Part shown: piece after piece, positions 16,240 to 24,868 of the stretch | How the letters are laid out: each line of letters starts with the position of its first letter | Numbering within the stretch: position 1 is the stretch's first letter | Assembly (NCBI RefSeq): GCF_001424985.1 | Contig: NZ_LMDA01000002.1 | Coordinates: 61,600-125,599, forward strand | DNA length: 64,000 nt | Source: Rhizobium sp. Root1212 | GTDB taxonomy: Bacteria > Pseudomonadota > Alphaproteobacteria > Rhizobiales > Rhizobiaceae | Direction: 5' to 3' | Translations under genes and position numbers: made by a program | The notes under the pieces: generated by a model | What the model was told of the DNA's origin: nothing | What the model saw: only the letters and a program-made list of their open reading frames with translations | Databases searched by the model: none

Positions 16240-17043
16240 ATGAGACCGCATCACAGAACTGCTTGTTCGATGGTATTTTTTATGGCCACCGCCGGGTCAG
16301 CCCTGGGGCAAGAGTCCGGCGCGGACCTCGCCAAGAAGCTCAGCAATCCGATCGCTTCGCTCATCAGCGTGCCTTTTCAGTTCAACTATGATCGTGGATA
16401 CGGTTCGGAAGATGGCAATCGCGAAGTCCTCAACATCCAGCCGGTCATACCCATCTCGCTCAACGAAGACTGGAATGTCATCTCGCGCACGATTCTGCCG
16501 GTGATTTCGCAGAATGACATAGCTGGACAATCCGGACACCAGTTCGGGCTCGGGGATATCACTCAGAGCCTGTTCTTTTCTCCGAAGCAACCTGGTCCCG
16601 ACGGGATCATCTGGGGTGCAGGACCGGCCTTTCTTATCCCGACGGCAACCGACGATCTGCTTGGAACTGGACAATGGGGAGCCGGCCCCACGGCTGTTGC
16701 TTTGAAGCAGGATGGGCCTTGGACATATGGTCTACTGGCCAATCATATCTGGTCTTTCGCCGGCCGGAATGACCGGCAGGATGTCAGCTCGACGTTTCTG
16801 CAGCCATTTGTTTCCTATACCACGCCCGATGCCTGGACCTTTGCTTTGAACACGGAAAGCTCCTACGATTGGGTGCAAGACGAGTGGTCGGTTCCGGTCA
16901 ATTTTCAAGTGTCCAAACTGGTGAAACTCGGTGAACAGCCCGTCAGCTTCACTGCGGGCGCCCGCTACTGGGCGCAGTCCCCCGAAAATGGCCCGCAAGG
17001 ATGGGGGTTCAGGGCGGGAGTAACGTTCTTGTTCCCGAAGTGA
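16240..17043 (+). CDS. Probable outer membrane transporter-like protein
   Basis: A 267-residue protein with a short signal peptide (about residues 1-23, ending SALGQ). The body has repeated amphipathic strand patterns (SVPFQFNYDRGYG, FGLGDITQSLFFSP, WGAGPAFLIPTATDDLLGTG, WTYGLLANHIWSFAG) and ends WGFRAGVTFLFPK. This is the pattern of the poorly characterised family often annotated simply as transporter. The penultimate residues are FPK, so the BAM signal is less canonical than in its neighbour. Possible partner of the upstream barrel protein, with which it shares orientation. No cytoplasmic or enzymatic motif is visible. Confidence 0.65.
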   Translation: MRPHHRTACSMVFFMATAGSALGQESGADLAKKLSNPIASLISVPFQFNYDRGYGSEDGNREVLNIQPVIPISLNEDWNVISRTILPVISQNDIAGQSGHQFGLGDITQSLFFSPKQPGPDGIIWGAGPAFLIPTATDDLLGTGQWGAGPTAVALKQDGPWTYGLLANHIWSFAGRNDRQDVSSTFLQPFVSYTTPDAWTFALNTESSYDWVQDEWSVPVNFQVSKLVKLGEQPVSFTAGARYWAQSPENGPQGWGFRAGVTFLFPK

Positions 17044-17153
17044 CGACGAGCCACGCCATAGCGATCCGCAGACCGTTCGCCACGTCGCCAACGAAAAGTT
17101 CATTGTGAATCGGCATGGTGGGCGACCCCATTCGTCGACGAGTCCCAAGTTTA

Positions 17154-17609
17154 TCAGTTGGACGCGACGGTTGTCTGCAGCCTGCGGGTTAGCCGGGTCC
17201 AAGGCCACTCCTGCCCGACGCCGATGGCAAAGAGACGGTCCGGCGCGATGGCGAATTCGGTGGAAAGCGCTTCAGTAATGACGTTCACCCGTTCCTCACT
17301 GAGTTGGAGATTGTGCTGAGCGTCGCCCGTCGAGCTTGAACCTTGTATTGCCGCAAGTTCGGATGATGCAGGGCATCGTCGATCAGTTGCGAGAGTTTCG
17401 ACAGGTGCTGCCAGTACGGAAGGCCGGCAACGCCCTTGTCGGCACTTGCGGACGCTTCTTCCACCATGGCTAGATCGATGGCGGGCGCGACACCCTCCAC
17501 CGCCCGAGCGTGCGCACGAGCTGTTTGTCGCCCAGTTCCTGGGCCATAGTCTGGCCGGAAACCAGCGTGAGGCGATCAAAAACAAAGCGCTAAGTCGAAT
17601 GCTCATCAT
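17154..17609 (-). pseudogene. Broken OmpA-family peptidoglycan-binding protein
   Basis: Three minus-strand frames each carry part of one OmpA-like gene. ATG 17609 begins a signal peptide (MSIRLSALFLI) that continues in another frame as TLVSGQTMAQELGDKQLVRT. A second frame holds GVAPAIDLAMVEEASASADK, and the final frame holds STGDAQHNLQLSEERVNVI and DRLFAIGVGQEWP, the OmpA C-terminal peptidoglycan-binding motif. At least two frameshifts separate them. It lies just downstream of the receiver-domain fragment. No intact product is expected. Confidence 0.6.
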
Positions 17610-17697
17610 CTTCTTCCTTCTGCTTCCCGACAGGGTTCAGCCACGGCACAATTGCTCCCAGCGCGAGGATGATGATGAGGGATTTGAACAAACGGCC

Positions 17698-17850
17698 TCA
17701 AGAGAGGGAGGAACGCTGAAGCGCATCGTTGATGGCCGTGACCAAAGATTGCGCCGGGAATGGCTTATGAAGATATGCGACACACCCGGCATTGAGCGCT
17801 TCGCGCTCGAGGATTTCGTTGTCCACGGCCGTGATGAAAATGGCGGGTAG
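17698..17850 (-). pseudogene. Receiver-domain fragment of a response regulator, cut by IS21
   Basis: The frame begins at the IS boundary with LPAIFITAVDNEILEREALN and ends GCVAYLHKPFPAQSL-VTAINDAL. This is the last half of a CheY-like receiver, with the conserved Thr (ITA) and Lys (HKPF). The phosphoacceptor Asp and the N-terminal half are missing; they would lie where the IS21 element starts (17851). The lost half is not found on the far side of the element, which instead abuts a cytochrome gene. No functional product is expected. Confidence 0.75.
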
Positions 17851-17944
17851 TGTTGATTCGCACTGAGAGCTAACCCGGGATTGGGGGAAATTATCACTGA
17901 GATTTGACCCATGTTCCAATCATCCCTCGCGAGGTTTCAGCGGG

Positions 17945-18703
17945 GGCAGGACCGGCCTGTCCCGGAACACTGTCCGCAAATACCTGCGCCTTGATGGCGT
18001 GGAGCCGAAGTTCAAGGTCCCGGAGCGACCTAGCAGCCTTGATCCGTTCGCGGATCGGCTGTCGGCTTTGCTGAAGACGGAATCCAAGAAGGGCCGCAAG
18101 CAAAAGCGCACCCTGAAGCAACTTCATGCCGACTTGGTGAGCCTCGGCTATGACGGTTCTTATTGCCGTGTTGCGGCCTTTGCCCAGGAATGGAAGGCAG
18201 ACCGGCAGAGGGAATTCCAGACGACGGGGCACGGGAATGTTAGTGCCTCTGGCCTTCGAACCGGGCAAAGCGTTCCAGTTCGATTGGTCGCAGGACTGGG
18301 CCATCATCGGCAATGAGCGCACCAAGCTGCAGGTGGCGCATATGAAGCTGAGCTACAGTCGTGCCTTCATCGTTCGGGCCTATCTCCTGCAGACGCGCGA
18401 GATGCTGTTCGACGCCCGCAACCATGCCTTCCGCGTGTTTGGCGGCATCCCGGCCGCGGCATCTACGACAATATGCGCACGGCGATCGACAAGGTCGGCC
18501 GTGGCAAGGAGCGCGACGTCAACGTGCGCTTCATGGCGATGGCAAGCCACTATGTGTTCGAACCCGAGTTCTGCAATCCGGCATCCGGTTGGGAAAAAGG
18601 ACAGGTCGAGAAGAACGTTCAGGATGCGCGTCATCGCTTCTTCCAACCTGTTCCGCGCTTTCCATCATTGGATGCCCTGAACCACTGGTTGGAGCTTCGA
18701 TGC
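17945..18703 (+). pseudogene. istA: istA transposase remnant (frameshifted)
   Basis: From about 17958 the frame reads LSRNTVRKYLRLDGVEPKFK and continues to EWKADRQREFQTTG. It shifts near 18235 to LVPLAFEPGKAFQFDWSQDW and shifts again near 18460 to YDNMRTAIDKVGRGKERDVN. FDWS carries one of the DDE catalytic aspartates and ENVQDAR-type sequence follows near 18615. The last IstA-like residues are LNHWLELRC at about 18680-18703. Two frameshifts plus loss of the C-terminal half make it inactive. Confidence 0.8.
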
Positions 18704-18982
18704 CAGATCGCCAACCGCCTGGCGCATTCCGATCTCGTCATTCTCGACGAGCTTGGCTGCCTGCCGTTCAGCGCTTCAGGCGGGGTGGTGCTTTTCCATC
18801 TGTTGAGCAAGCTCTACGAGCACACCAGCGTCATCATCACGACCAACTTGAGCTTCAGCGAATGGGCCAGCGTCTTCGGCGATCCCAAGATGACGACCGC
18901 GCTGCTCGATCGGCTCACCCATCGTTGCCACATCCTCGAAACCGGAAACGGCAGCTTCCGCTTCAAACAGTTCGGCTCATGA
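18704..18982 (+). pseudogene. istB: istB helper ATPase remnant (C-terminal part, fused to istA)
   Basis: In the same frame as the end of the istA remnant, the sequence continues IANRLAHSDLVILDELGCLP, a Walker B region of the AAA+ helper IstB. It then reads GGVVLFHLLSKLYEHTSVII, TTNLSFSEWASVFGDPKMT and the C-terminal DRLTHRCHILETGNGSFRFK. Walker A and the preceding two-thirds are deleted. A 169-codon open frame (18473-18982) therefore encodes an IstA-IstB fusion that should lack both activities. Confidence 0.8.
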
Positions 18983-19100
18983 GACCAAAACGACGACGGA
19001 GAAACACAGGAACTTGACCACCACGACTGACACGAACGATACCTAAAGGCGGGGCACTTCTCGGCGCAACTCTCGGGTCAGCTCTCAGTGCAAATCAACA

Positions 19101-21106
19101 CTTCTCACGTCGGGGCGGCCGGTTCATCGTCCGCACCGAAGGGCCGGACGGCAAGGAGGCGGAGTTCGAGGTCAAGTACACATTCGCCTATGAGCCGCTC
19201 CAACAATATCTGATCGACCTCGGCAGCGGCAAGCTGCAGGCTGCAGGCTCTCGATATCGCCTGGGACACGCAAAAACAGCAATGGTTCTGGCTCGGCGAA
19301 GGCGCCCCGGCGAAACCTGGCTCGACGTTTCATTGGACAGGTCCGTTCTATCGATGGAACCGCACCTGTATCGACTGTCATTCCACCGATCCCCAGACCG
19401 GCTTCCAACCGCAGGCGACCGAGTATCAATCATCCTATGTCGCGACCAGCATCGGCTGCCAGTCCTGTCACGGCGGTGGTGCAAACCATGTCGACTGGGC
19501 GAGAGCCAAACTTAGGAATGCGCAAACGGCAGCAGTTGCAGGCTTCGGCCTGTCGAAGGTCGATGCGAACACCTGCTTCGCCTGCCATGCGCGCCGGACC
19601 CGGCTTGTCGATGACTATCAGCCGGGAGGCTCCTTTCTCGACAATTTTTCCCCGGCGTTGCTGCGTAGCGATCTTTACTTTCCAGACGGCCAAATTCTGG
19701 ATGAGGTCTTCGAATATGGTTCCTTCCAGCAGAGCAAGATGGCAAGAGCAGGCGTGACGTGCTTCGACTGCCACCGCCCGCATGAGGGCCGCGTAAAGGC
19801 CGTTGGAAATGCGCTCTGCACACAATGCCACACTTCGGATGTGCCGGAGCGCTTTAGCAGCGCCGATCCGAGCGGCACTTTCGATACTCCAGCCCATACG
19901 CATCATCCGGAAGGCTCCGCTGGCGCACTCTGCGCCAACTGCCACATGCCCGAGCGGACCTACATGAAGATCGATCGTCGGCGCGACCATTCTTTCGTGA
20001 TCCCGCGGCCCGACCTTTCGGAGATGTACGGAGCGCCGAACGCCTGTACGTCGTGCCACAACGGCAGGACGTACAAGTGGGCCTCGCAAATCCTGGACAA
20101 ATGGTTTGGCGCAGGCTGGCGCAAGCGACCGACGATCGCACATGCCTTCGCAGCCGCTGCGAAAAACAACGATGCTGCGATCGAGGCCTTGCGGACATTG
20201 GTCGGCGACGGAAAACAGGCCGGAATAGTCGAAGGAAGCGCTATTGCCGAGATGGGCAGGCTCGCTGGAACTGATGTTGCTGCAGATGTGAAGGCGGCAG
20301 CGGAGAGCCCCGACTCGCTGGTGCGTCTTGGGGCAGCCGAGGCCGCTGCCAATTTGCCGCCGCAGTATCGGCTGTATGCCATCGGTGGTCTCGTCAGCGA
20401 CGACGTGCGCGCGGTGCGGGTGGCTGCGGCCAGGGCGCTGGGAGCCACGCAGTCGCTGGACTTTCTCGGCGATAGACGTCGTGATTTCGACCGTGCAGTG
20501 GCCGACTTGAAAACGTATGTACAAGCAAACGCTGACGTTGCCGAGACCCAAAGCGGCTATGGAACGTTTTTGCTCGAACAGGGACGTCCAGAGGAAGCGG
20601 AGAAGGCACTCTGCCAGGCGATCCAACTCGATCCCGCCCTTGCGGGCGCACGCATCAACCTCGCCGAACTCTACCGCGCAACAGGGGAGGGCGGGAAATC
20701 GGAACAGACATACGCGGAAGCCGTGGCAGCCGATCCGGACCGGGCCGACCTTCGCTACGGGCACGGTTTGTCGCTCGTGCGCCAGAAGGCAATAGAGGAG
20801 GCGATAGGAGAACTGAAGACGGCCGTGCGTCTTAATCCCGGCAACGCCAGATACAGGACAACGGCAGCGATCGCTCTGGATTCCGTCGGCCGAATGGAGG
20901 ACGCTTTTGCGCTCTTCGATCCGGCCCTTGCAGATGGCGCAACGGACCCCGATCTGCTCGGCACGGCCATTCAGATCGGGCTGAAGCTTCGCCGCTATGG
21001 CGAAACACTCAGATTTGCGGAGGCGCTGGCGCGTCTGCAGCCGGATAATCCCCAAATCGCAGAGCTCGTTAGACAGCTACAAGCCATGGGTCGGGATGGA
21101 AAATGA
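19101..21106 (+). pseudogene. Multiheme cytochrome c / TPR protein, beheaded by IS21 and frameshifted by a 7-base duplication
   Basis: The intact family is a periplasmic protein of about 700-750 residues with a signal peptide, an N-terminal cytochrome c554-like domain and C-terminal TPRs. Here the first ~100 codons are missing at the IS21 boundary. Frame 1 reads GRFIVRTEGPDGKEAEFEVK and breaks near 19240, where CTGCAGG is duplicated in tandem (19234-19247). Removing one copy restores KLQALDIAWDTQKQQWFW. Frame 2 then stays open to 21106 with seven CxxCH heme sites (CIDCH, CQSCH, CFACH, CFDCH, CTQCH, CANCH, CTSCH), HEAT/TPR-like repeats and the end MGRDGK. With no export signal, hemes could not be attached. 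Confidence 0.82.
19234..19247 (+). repeat. 7-base tandem duplication CTGCAGG x2
   Basis: Two adjacent copies of CTGCAGG (19234-19240 and 19241-19247) lie inside the cytochrome reading frame. Seven is not a multiple of three, so the duplication shifts the frame by one. Excising one unit joins the two family-like halves exactly, which shows the duplication is the inactivating event at this point. Confidence 0.85.
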
Positions 21107-21464
21107 ACGACGAACAACGCGATGCTGGACAATCGGCGACGCTCACTCTCGAAAAAAGAAACACGGTGAGCCTTGCCACTCGCTTCGATAGTCGTCCTTG
21201 ATCTTCGTTATCTGCTCGAAGGAATCGACTGGCGAATACCGCAAAAACCTAGCGTCAGAGCTCTGCTGGATAATGGAAATGGCTGGAAGGTGGGAGTGAA
21301 TATGATTCTATCTCGCCATGACCGATGCGGCCGATCAGCCTCCCCACGACCTTGTCAGCATGACAGCCATGCCACGGCATCCCTCGTCGCCATCGAAATT
21401 TTTCATGTGAAGTGCATCCCAGTATGCCCTATGGACATCGCCAGTCCATCACCACGGAACCCTG
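21107..21464. other. Gap without a supported gene (358 bases)
   Basis: A 32-codon open frame (ATG 21103, overlapping the cytochrome stop as ATGA, to 21202) could be the remaining 5' end of a lost next gene in that operon, but I recognise nothing in it. The rest up to the DMT transporter start shows no family-like frame, no clear hairpin with a T tract, and no repeat. It presumably holds the promoter of the gene at 21465. Confidence 0.5.
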
Positions 21465-22367
21465 ATGACCGATCAAGCTCTTGCCGCGCCGGTTTCTACA
21501 CGCCACCCCTTCCTCTGGCCGCTGATGGCGGCGCTCCTGGTCATCGGGTGGAGTTCCGGCTTTGTCGGCATCCGCTATGCCAGCGAGGGCGCAAGCGTGC
21601 TGCTCGTGCTGTTCTGGCGCACGCTGCTGTCGGGGCTGATCCTGCTGCCCTTTGCCCTGGCCATCGGGCCGCGCCTGCGGCTGCGCGTCGTCGTCGAGCA
21701 GATGCTGTTCGGCGTGATGTCGGTGTTCCTGTATCTCGGCGGCTTTGCGCTGGCGATCGAACAGCGGGTGCCGACGGGTCTGGTCGCGCTGATCTCTGAT
21801 CTGCTGCCACTGGCGATCGCGGTTCTGTCGCAACCCGTGCTCGGCGAAAAGGTCGGCGCCCGGCAATGGCTCGGCACGGCGATCGCCGTGGCGGGCGTGC
21901 TTGTCGTTTCGCTCGACAGTCTCAGCCTGGGCACAGCCCCGCTCTGGGCCTACGGCCTCACCATCGGCTCAATGCTGGTCTTTGCCTTCGCGTCGGTGCT
22001 GCACAAGCGCCGGCCGGCACTTCGGATGCCTGTGCACCAGAGCCTCTGTATCCATATGCTCACCGGGGCGCTGTTGTTCGGCCTCTGCGCGGCATACCAG
22101 GGAAACATGGCGCCGCCGATGACGATGGACTTTGCCATCGGCATGGCCTGGCTGGTTCTTATCGCCACCTTCGCCGCCTATTCGGTCTATTATACCAGCC
22201 TGCGGCTGTTCCCGGTGGCCAAGGTCAGCGCGGCGATCTATCTCAGTCCACCCGTCACCATGCTCTGGGCCTGGGCGCTGTTTTCCGAGCCTTTGACGCC
22301 GGTCATGTTCATCGGCCTGGCGGTGACGCTGGTGGGCGTCTGGATGACCTCGCGAACCGGGGCATAA
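21465..22367 (+). CDS. DMT-superfamily transporter (EamA domains)
   Basis: A 300-residue inner-membrane protein with ten predicted helices in two EamA repeats (about residues 20-150 and 165-295). Diagnostic stretches are LLVIGWSSGFVGIRYASEGA in repeat one and FAAYSVYYTSLRLFPVAKVS in repeat two. Family members usually export amino acids or other metabolites; the cargo here is unknown. It stands alone, with a degraded cytochrome locus before it and small genes after it. A ribosome site is weak (GGAACCCTG before ATG 21465). Confidence 0.88.
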   Translation: MTDQALAAPVSTRHPFLWPLMAALLVIGWSSGFVGIRYASEGASVLLVLFWRTLLSGLILLPFALAIGPRLRLRVVVEQMLFGVMSVFLYLGGFALAIEQRVPTGLVALISDLLPLAIAVLSQPVLGEKVGARQWLGTAIAVAGVLVVSLDSLSLGTAPLWAYGLTIGSMLVFAFASVLHKRRPALRMPVHQSLCIHMLTGALLFGLCAAYQGNMAPPMTMDFAIGMAWLVLIATFAAYSVYYTSLRLFPVAKVSAAIYLSPPVTMLWAWALFSEPLTPVMFIGLAVTLVGVWMTSRTGA

Positions 22368-22412
22368 AGCTCGTCGCCGTTAATTATGAGCGCTGGCGTT
22401 CTCGCCGCCTCC

Positions 22413-22712
22413 TTACTCGACCTCGTCTGCCGTCGTCTCGCTTATGTGCGCAGAACGTATGTCATTATCCGTGATATGGAGGAGATTGGCGTCGGTAACA
22501 CCCTCTCGATCGAACTTTTCGCTCGCTATGCGTTCGAGTGCAGGCCTATGCCGCTTGAGCAATCCGACCGGGCCAACCGAACTCGGGCCGAGCGATTGCA
22601 GTGAGCTGGCATAGATGAAGACGTCGATCGTCATTCCCTCGGTCGTCTGCATTGGCCAGAACAGCCCGAGTTCCTTCGGCGCCGACGCGCCTTGCTTTCT
22701 GATAAGCGGCAT
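22413..22712 (-). CDS. Small conserved-type protein, possibly DUF1488-like
   Basis: A 99-residue soluble protein starting MPLIRKQGASAPKELGLFWP. ATG 22712 is chosen for the AGGAAACG site upstream; the frame remains open to 22838 with His/Arg-rich residues that look non-coding. The centre LLKRHRPALERIASEKFDRE and the preceding beta-rich part recall DUF1488 proteins of rhizobia, but the match is loose. No signal peptide, membrane helix or metal motif is visible. Followed (toward 22368) by the DMT gene on the other strand. Confidence 0.5.
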   Translation of the reverse strand: MPLIRKQGASAPKELGLFWPMQTTEGMTIDVFIYASSLQSLGPSSVGPVGLLKRHRPALERIASEKFDREGVTDANLLHITDNDIRSAHISETTADEVE

Positions 22713-22874
22713 TTCGTTTCCTGCATATATTTCTATTCGATGGGGCAGGTTCAATCCAGCGTGCTGTGCGAACCGCCCCGTCCTTCCGATCGAGACGGAC
22801 GAACGATGGTGATGTGGGGCGTCACGACAGGAAGTCAAATGATCGTTTCAACAGGGCGATCCCTGCCGAAATGA

Positions 22875-22910
22875 CGAAGGGCGCTCGACCCTTTCGGGGA
22901 GCGCCCTTCG
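22875..22910. terminator. Strong hairpin CGAAGGGCGCTC / GAGCGCCCTTCG
   Basis: A perfect 12-base stem (22875-22886 with 22899-22910) encloses a 12-base loop whose own ends (CCC...GGG) can pair further. It lies between the 99-residue gene start (22712) and the end of the 83-residue gene (22957), both on the minus strand, so it probably terminates the latter. In that direction the bases after the stem are GTCATTTCGGC, without a strong T run. Confidence 0.65.
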
Positions 22911-22956
22911 GACCCGGACAACTACGAACGCGCGACAGAACCATCGCTGCAGGCAG

Positions 22957-23208
22957 TCATCGATTACGGGTAGTGAGAGATAGATAGGGCGGCATCGCCG
23001 GGAATTCAAGGCCGTCTGAAGCATCCGTTGTGCGAAGCGGTAAGCCAAGGCAGGCATCGCAAATGCCGCAGCCATCATCGTCCATCGGCTGGTCGGCCCG
23101 CTCGCAACAGAGGCAAACGACAGAACATCTGAGCCGGCCCCTATTTCCGCTCGGCACCACGATTTCTGCCTCATCGTTCGATACGATATCGATGACGAAT
23201 TCCTTCAT
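22957..23208 (-). CDS. Small cysteine-rich (zinc-ribbon-like) protein
   Basis: An 83-residue protein starting MKEFVIDIVSNDEAEIVVPS. Two cysteine clusters, CLCC near residue 33 and CGICDAC near residue 48, with intervening acidic residues, look like a four-Cys zinc or Fe-S site. ATG 23208 has GGAG 9 bases upstream; alternative in-frame starts at 23235 and 23319 would add up to 37 residues. I do not recognise the family. The hairpin at 22875-22910 likely ends its message. Confidence 0.5.
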   Translation of the reverse strand: MKEFVIDIVSNDEAEIVVPSGNRGRLRCSVVCLCCERADQPMDDDGCGICDACLGLPLRTTDASDGLEFPAMPPYLSLTTRNR

Positions 23209-23515
23209 CGCCCACGTCTCCGTTGACCTCCTCATGAAGAGATAAGAGCCACGGTGCGCTTTGCAATGGTGAACGCTGGCGAGATCGCGTCCGCTTTCCG
23301 TAAGGGGATGGTCTCCCACAGCGAACGTCTACGGCATTTCCTCTATCGCGGAGCCTCGAGCTTAATGCCGCTCATCGATGACGCTGTGCAGCGAAGAGGT
23401 TGCGAGCACAGGGAATAAGCCGGCTCGCTCTTGAGCTGTTGTTTCCGGCGAACCAGATCGGCTTACCCTTGAAACCATCGGCGGCGGCAACTAGCCGCCG
23501 CGTCAGGCAGGTCGA
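23209..23515. other. Gap of 307 bases with a GC hairpin next to cspA
   Basis: No supported gene. At its right end GCGGCGGC (23481-23488) and GCCGCCGC (23494-23501) form an 8-base stem with a 5-base loop AACTA, 15 bases past the cspA stop; it is the likely cspA terminator although no T run follows in the minus direction. The remainder should include the promoter of the 83-residue gene. Confidence 0.5.
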
Positions 23516-23719
23516 TCAGATCGCGCGAACGTCCTCTGCTTTCGACTTTCCAGTCTTGCGGTCCTGGCCAATGTCATAGCTGACCTTCGCGCCATCCTTA
23601 AGAGGACCGCCCGACAGCACCGCCGAGATATGGACAAACACATCCTGGCCCCCATCGTCGGGCGTGATGAAGCCAAAACCCTTGTCCTGATTGAAAAACT
23701 TAACGGTACCGGTTGCCAT
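23516..23719 (-). CDS. cspA: Cold-shock protein, CspA family
   Basis: A 67-residue single cold-shock domain. RNP1 is [10 protein letters not shown] and RNP2 is DVFVHISAV, the nucleic-acid-binding surface of these RNA chaperones. ATG 23719 has GAGGATC upstream. About 300 bases without a gene precede it, room for a long 5' leader of the kind that regulates csp mRNAs by temperature. The C-terminus [11 protein letters not shown] is normal for alphaproteobacterial paralogues. Which of the several usual csp copies this is cannot be told. Confidence 0.95.
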   Translation of the reverse strand: MATGTVKFFNQDKGFGFITPDDGGQDVFVHISAVLSGGPLKDGAKVSYDIGQDRKTGKSKAEDVRAI

Positions 23720-24021
23720 AGTGATCCTCGTAAACTGATTGGCGTTGACGCCGCCGCGGAGCATAGTCGGCACGCGGTACGTCTGCAACCAGGCATTTAC
23801 AGTCATTTTGGAAGAGCGGGAACAACAATGCTGCACACGGCTTCGGAGGCGGTCGCGAAATCTGCAGCAGACCCGTGGAACATGGATACCCCAGAGGTCG
23901 CAGCAAGGCCGATCGAGACATAGCCGACGATCCGGCGTTCGCCGACATGCCCATCAGCGTGGAGCATCGATCACCGGGAACGCGCCAAGAGCTCTTATTC
24001 TCCCGCTCTGCGCGGGTATGA
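23720..24021. other. Gap of 302 bases upstream of cspA
   Basis: No supported gene on either strand. It should hold the cspA promoter and leader (minus direction). I see no convincing cold-box sequence by eye and no repeat. Confidence 0.4.
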
Positions 24022-24195
24022 TCACGGCGCTGTCATGATCGCATAAAGCACGATCACCGCATAGAGCGTGAAGGCCGCGACGGCGATGCTGCTGATGACG
24101 ACAACGGCACCCTTGCCGAATAGCAGCTTTCTCCGCTTTTGAGCGGATGGGTCGCTCGATGGTGAGAGCCCGGTCGGAGTTTTGTTTTCAGTCAT
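24022..24195 (-). CDS. 57-residue single-span membrane protein
   Basis: This short gene reads MTENKTPTGLSPSSDPSAQK, then a basic stretch RRKLLFGKG, then one hydrophobic helix of about 23 residues (AVVVISSIAVAAFTLYAVIV), ending YAIMTAP. A GAGGAAGG ribosome site lies 7 bases before ATG 24195. The positive-inside rule puts the N-terminus in the cytoplasm. Function unknown. It lies in the same run and strand as two other very small proteins and cspA, separated by about 100 bases each, which suggests independent transcripts rather than an operon. Confidence 0.6.
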   Translation of the reverse strand: MTENKTPTGLSPSSDPSAQKRRKLLFGKGAVVVISSIAVAAFTLYAVIVLYAIMTAP

Positions 24196-24297
24196 GGTGG
24201 GAACCTTCCTCAGAAGGATACCAACTGTAGATCGCAGTTATAGTTCCGGGAACCGGGTAACGCGGAGGTCGCCAGTGCTGCAAAGGCTCCGGAGAAA

Positions 24298-24432
24298 TCA
24301 GGATGGCGCGACGATCACAGCAGTGTTGGCCGTGTTCATCGCGGCAGGCTTGTAGAAGCCGTTGTAGACGAGCAGCAGCGCCAGGAAGACGAATAGGCAG
24401 GCGATCAGGAAAAGAATGTTCCTAGGGGTCAT
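24298..24432 (-). CDS. 44-residue single-span membrane protein
   Basis: Reads MTPRNILFLIACLFVFLALL followed by LVYNGFYKPAA and a short polar tail. The hydrophobic segment (about residues 5-24) is either an uncleaved membrane anchor or a signal peptide. GGAGGAATTCCC before ATG 24432 is a near-perfect ribosome site, which is the main argument that it is real. The longer in-frame start at 24480 lacks one. Function unknown. Confidence 0.55.
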   Translation of the reverse strand: MTPRNILFLIACLFVFLALLLVYNGFYKPAAMNTANTAVIVAPS

Positions 24433-24525
24433 GGGAATTCCTCCGACGGGTGAACCACCTACCACCGGAAAAGGTTCCACGGTTCCTATTCGTCGCCGCC
24501 ATCAGCCCTGCTTCACGGCAGGCGC

Positions 24526-24654
24526 TCACTTTTTCTTAGTCGCGCTCTCGCTGTTCTTGACCTGTGAACCCAGGACAGGAGCAACCTTTTCAGCCTTCTT
24601 GTCCTTCTTCGGTTTGCGTGTCTCTTTATTACTGCGAACCTGACCTTTGGCCAT
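24526..24654 (-). CDS. 42-residue lysine-rich small protein
   Basis: Reads MAKGQVRSNKETRKPKKDKK, ending SATKKK, with about one third Lys/Arg. Short basic proteins beginning MAKGQxRxNKExKKPKKDK are a recurrent conserved type in proteobacteria, with no established role; nucleic-acid binding is a fair guess. The frame is open further upstream (to 24834) but that part overlaps a transposase relic. Preceded by AGGTCA 7 bases before ATG 24654. Confidence 0.6.
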   Translation of the reverse strand: MAKGQVRSNKETRKPKKDKKAEKVAPVLGSQVKNSESATKKK

Positions 24655-24696
24655 GACCTGAACTCCGTCGATTGGTGCGTTTACAATAGTATCCTG

Positions 24697-24868
24697 AATA
24701 GCCCATAGGGCCAGGACTCGTTGATAATAGCCAGAAGAGAGCTGTTGCCGCCAGAGCGAGTGCGGAGAAGACGACCGTCGGGCATCGGTCATATCTGGTG
24801 GCGACGCGTCGCCAGTCCTCGAGTGACGGAACATGATCTCGATGCGGTTGCGACGTTTGTATACTGGT
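24697..24868 (-). mobile_element. IS5-family transposase relic (3' end)
   Basis: Reading on the minus strand from about 24868, YKRRNRIEIMF is followed after a one-base frameshift by LEDWRRVATRYDRC and VVFSALALAATALFWLL. This is the C-terminus of an IS5 (IS427-group) DDE transposase, including the YKRRNRIE catalytic-Glu region. The terminal sequence ATCAACGAGTCCTGGCCCTA is typical of the element's right end. All of the element upstream of this is missing. Confidence 0.65.

Larger units (their letters stand above)
17851..19100 (+). mobile_element. Internally deleted IS21-family element (1,250 bases)
   Basis: Terminal inverted repeats are clear. The left end begins TGTTGATTCGCACTGAGAGC at 17851 and the right end, read on the minus strand from 19100, begins TGTTGATTTGCACTGAGAGC. 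IS21 elements are normally about 2.5 kb with istA and istB; here an internal deletion fuses the first part of istA to the last part of istB. The flanking bases (GTAG left, CTTC right) show no target duplication. The element also separates two unrelated broken genes. Both facts suggest an adjacent deletion or recombination between two copies. Confidence 0.85.

Noticed and set aside
19234..19247. Phase-variable switch by CTGCAGG slippage
   Set aside because: The gene also lacks its 5' end because of the IS21 element, so switching the repeat would not restore a product.
19430..21055. A 541-codon minus-strand open frame opposite the cytochrome remnant
   Set aside because: The plus strand carries seven CxxCH motifs and family-like sequence; the minus frame shows none.
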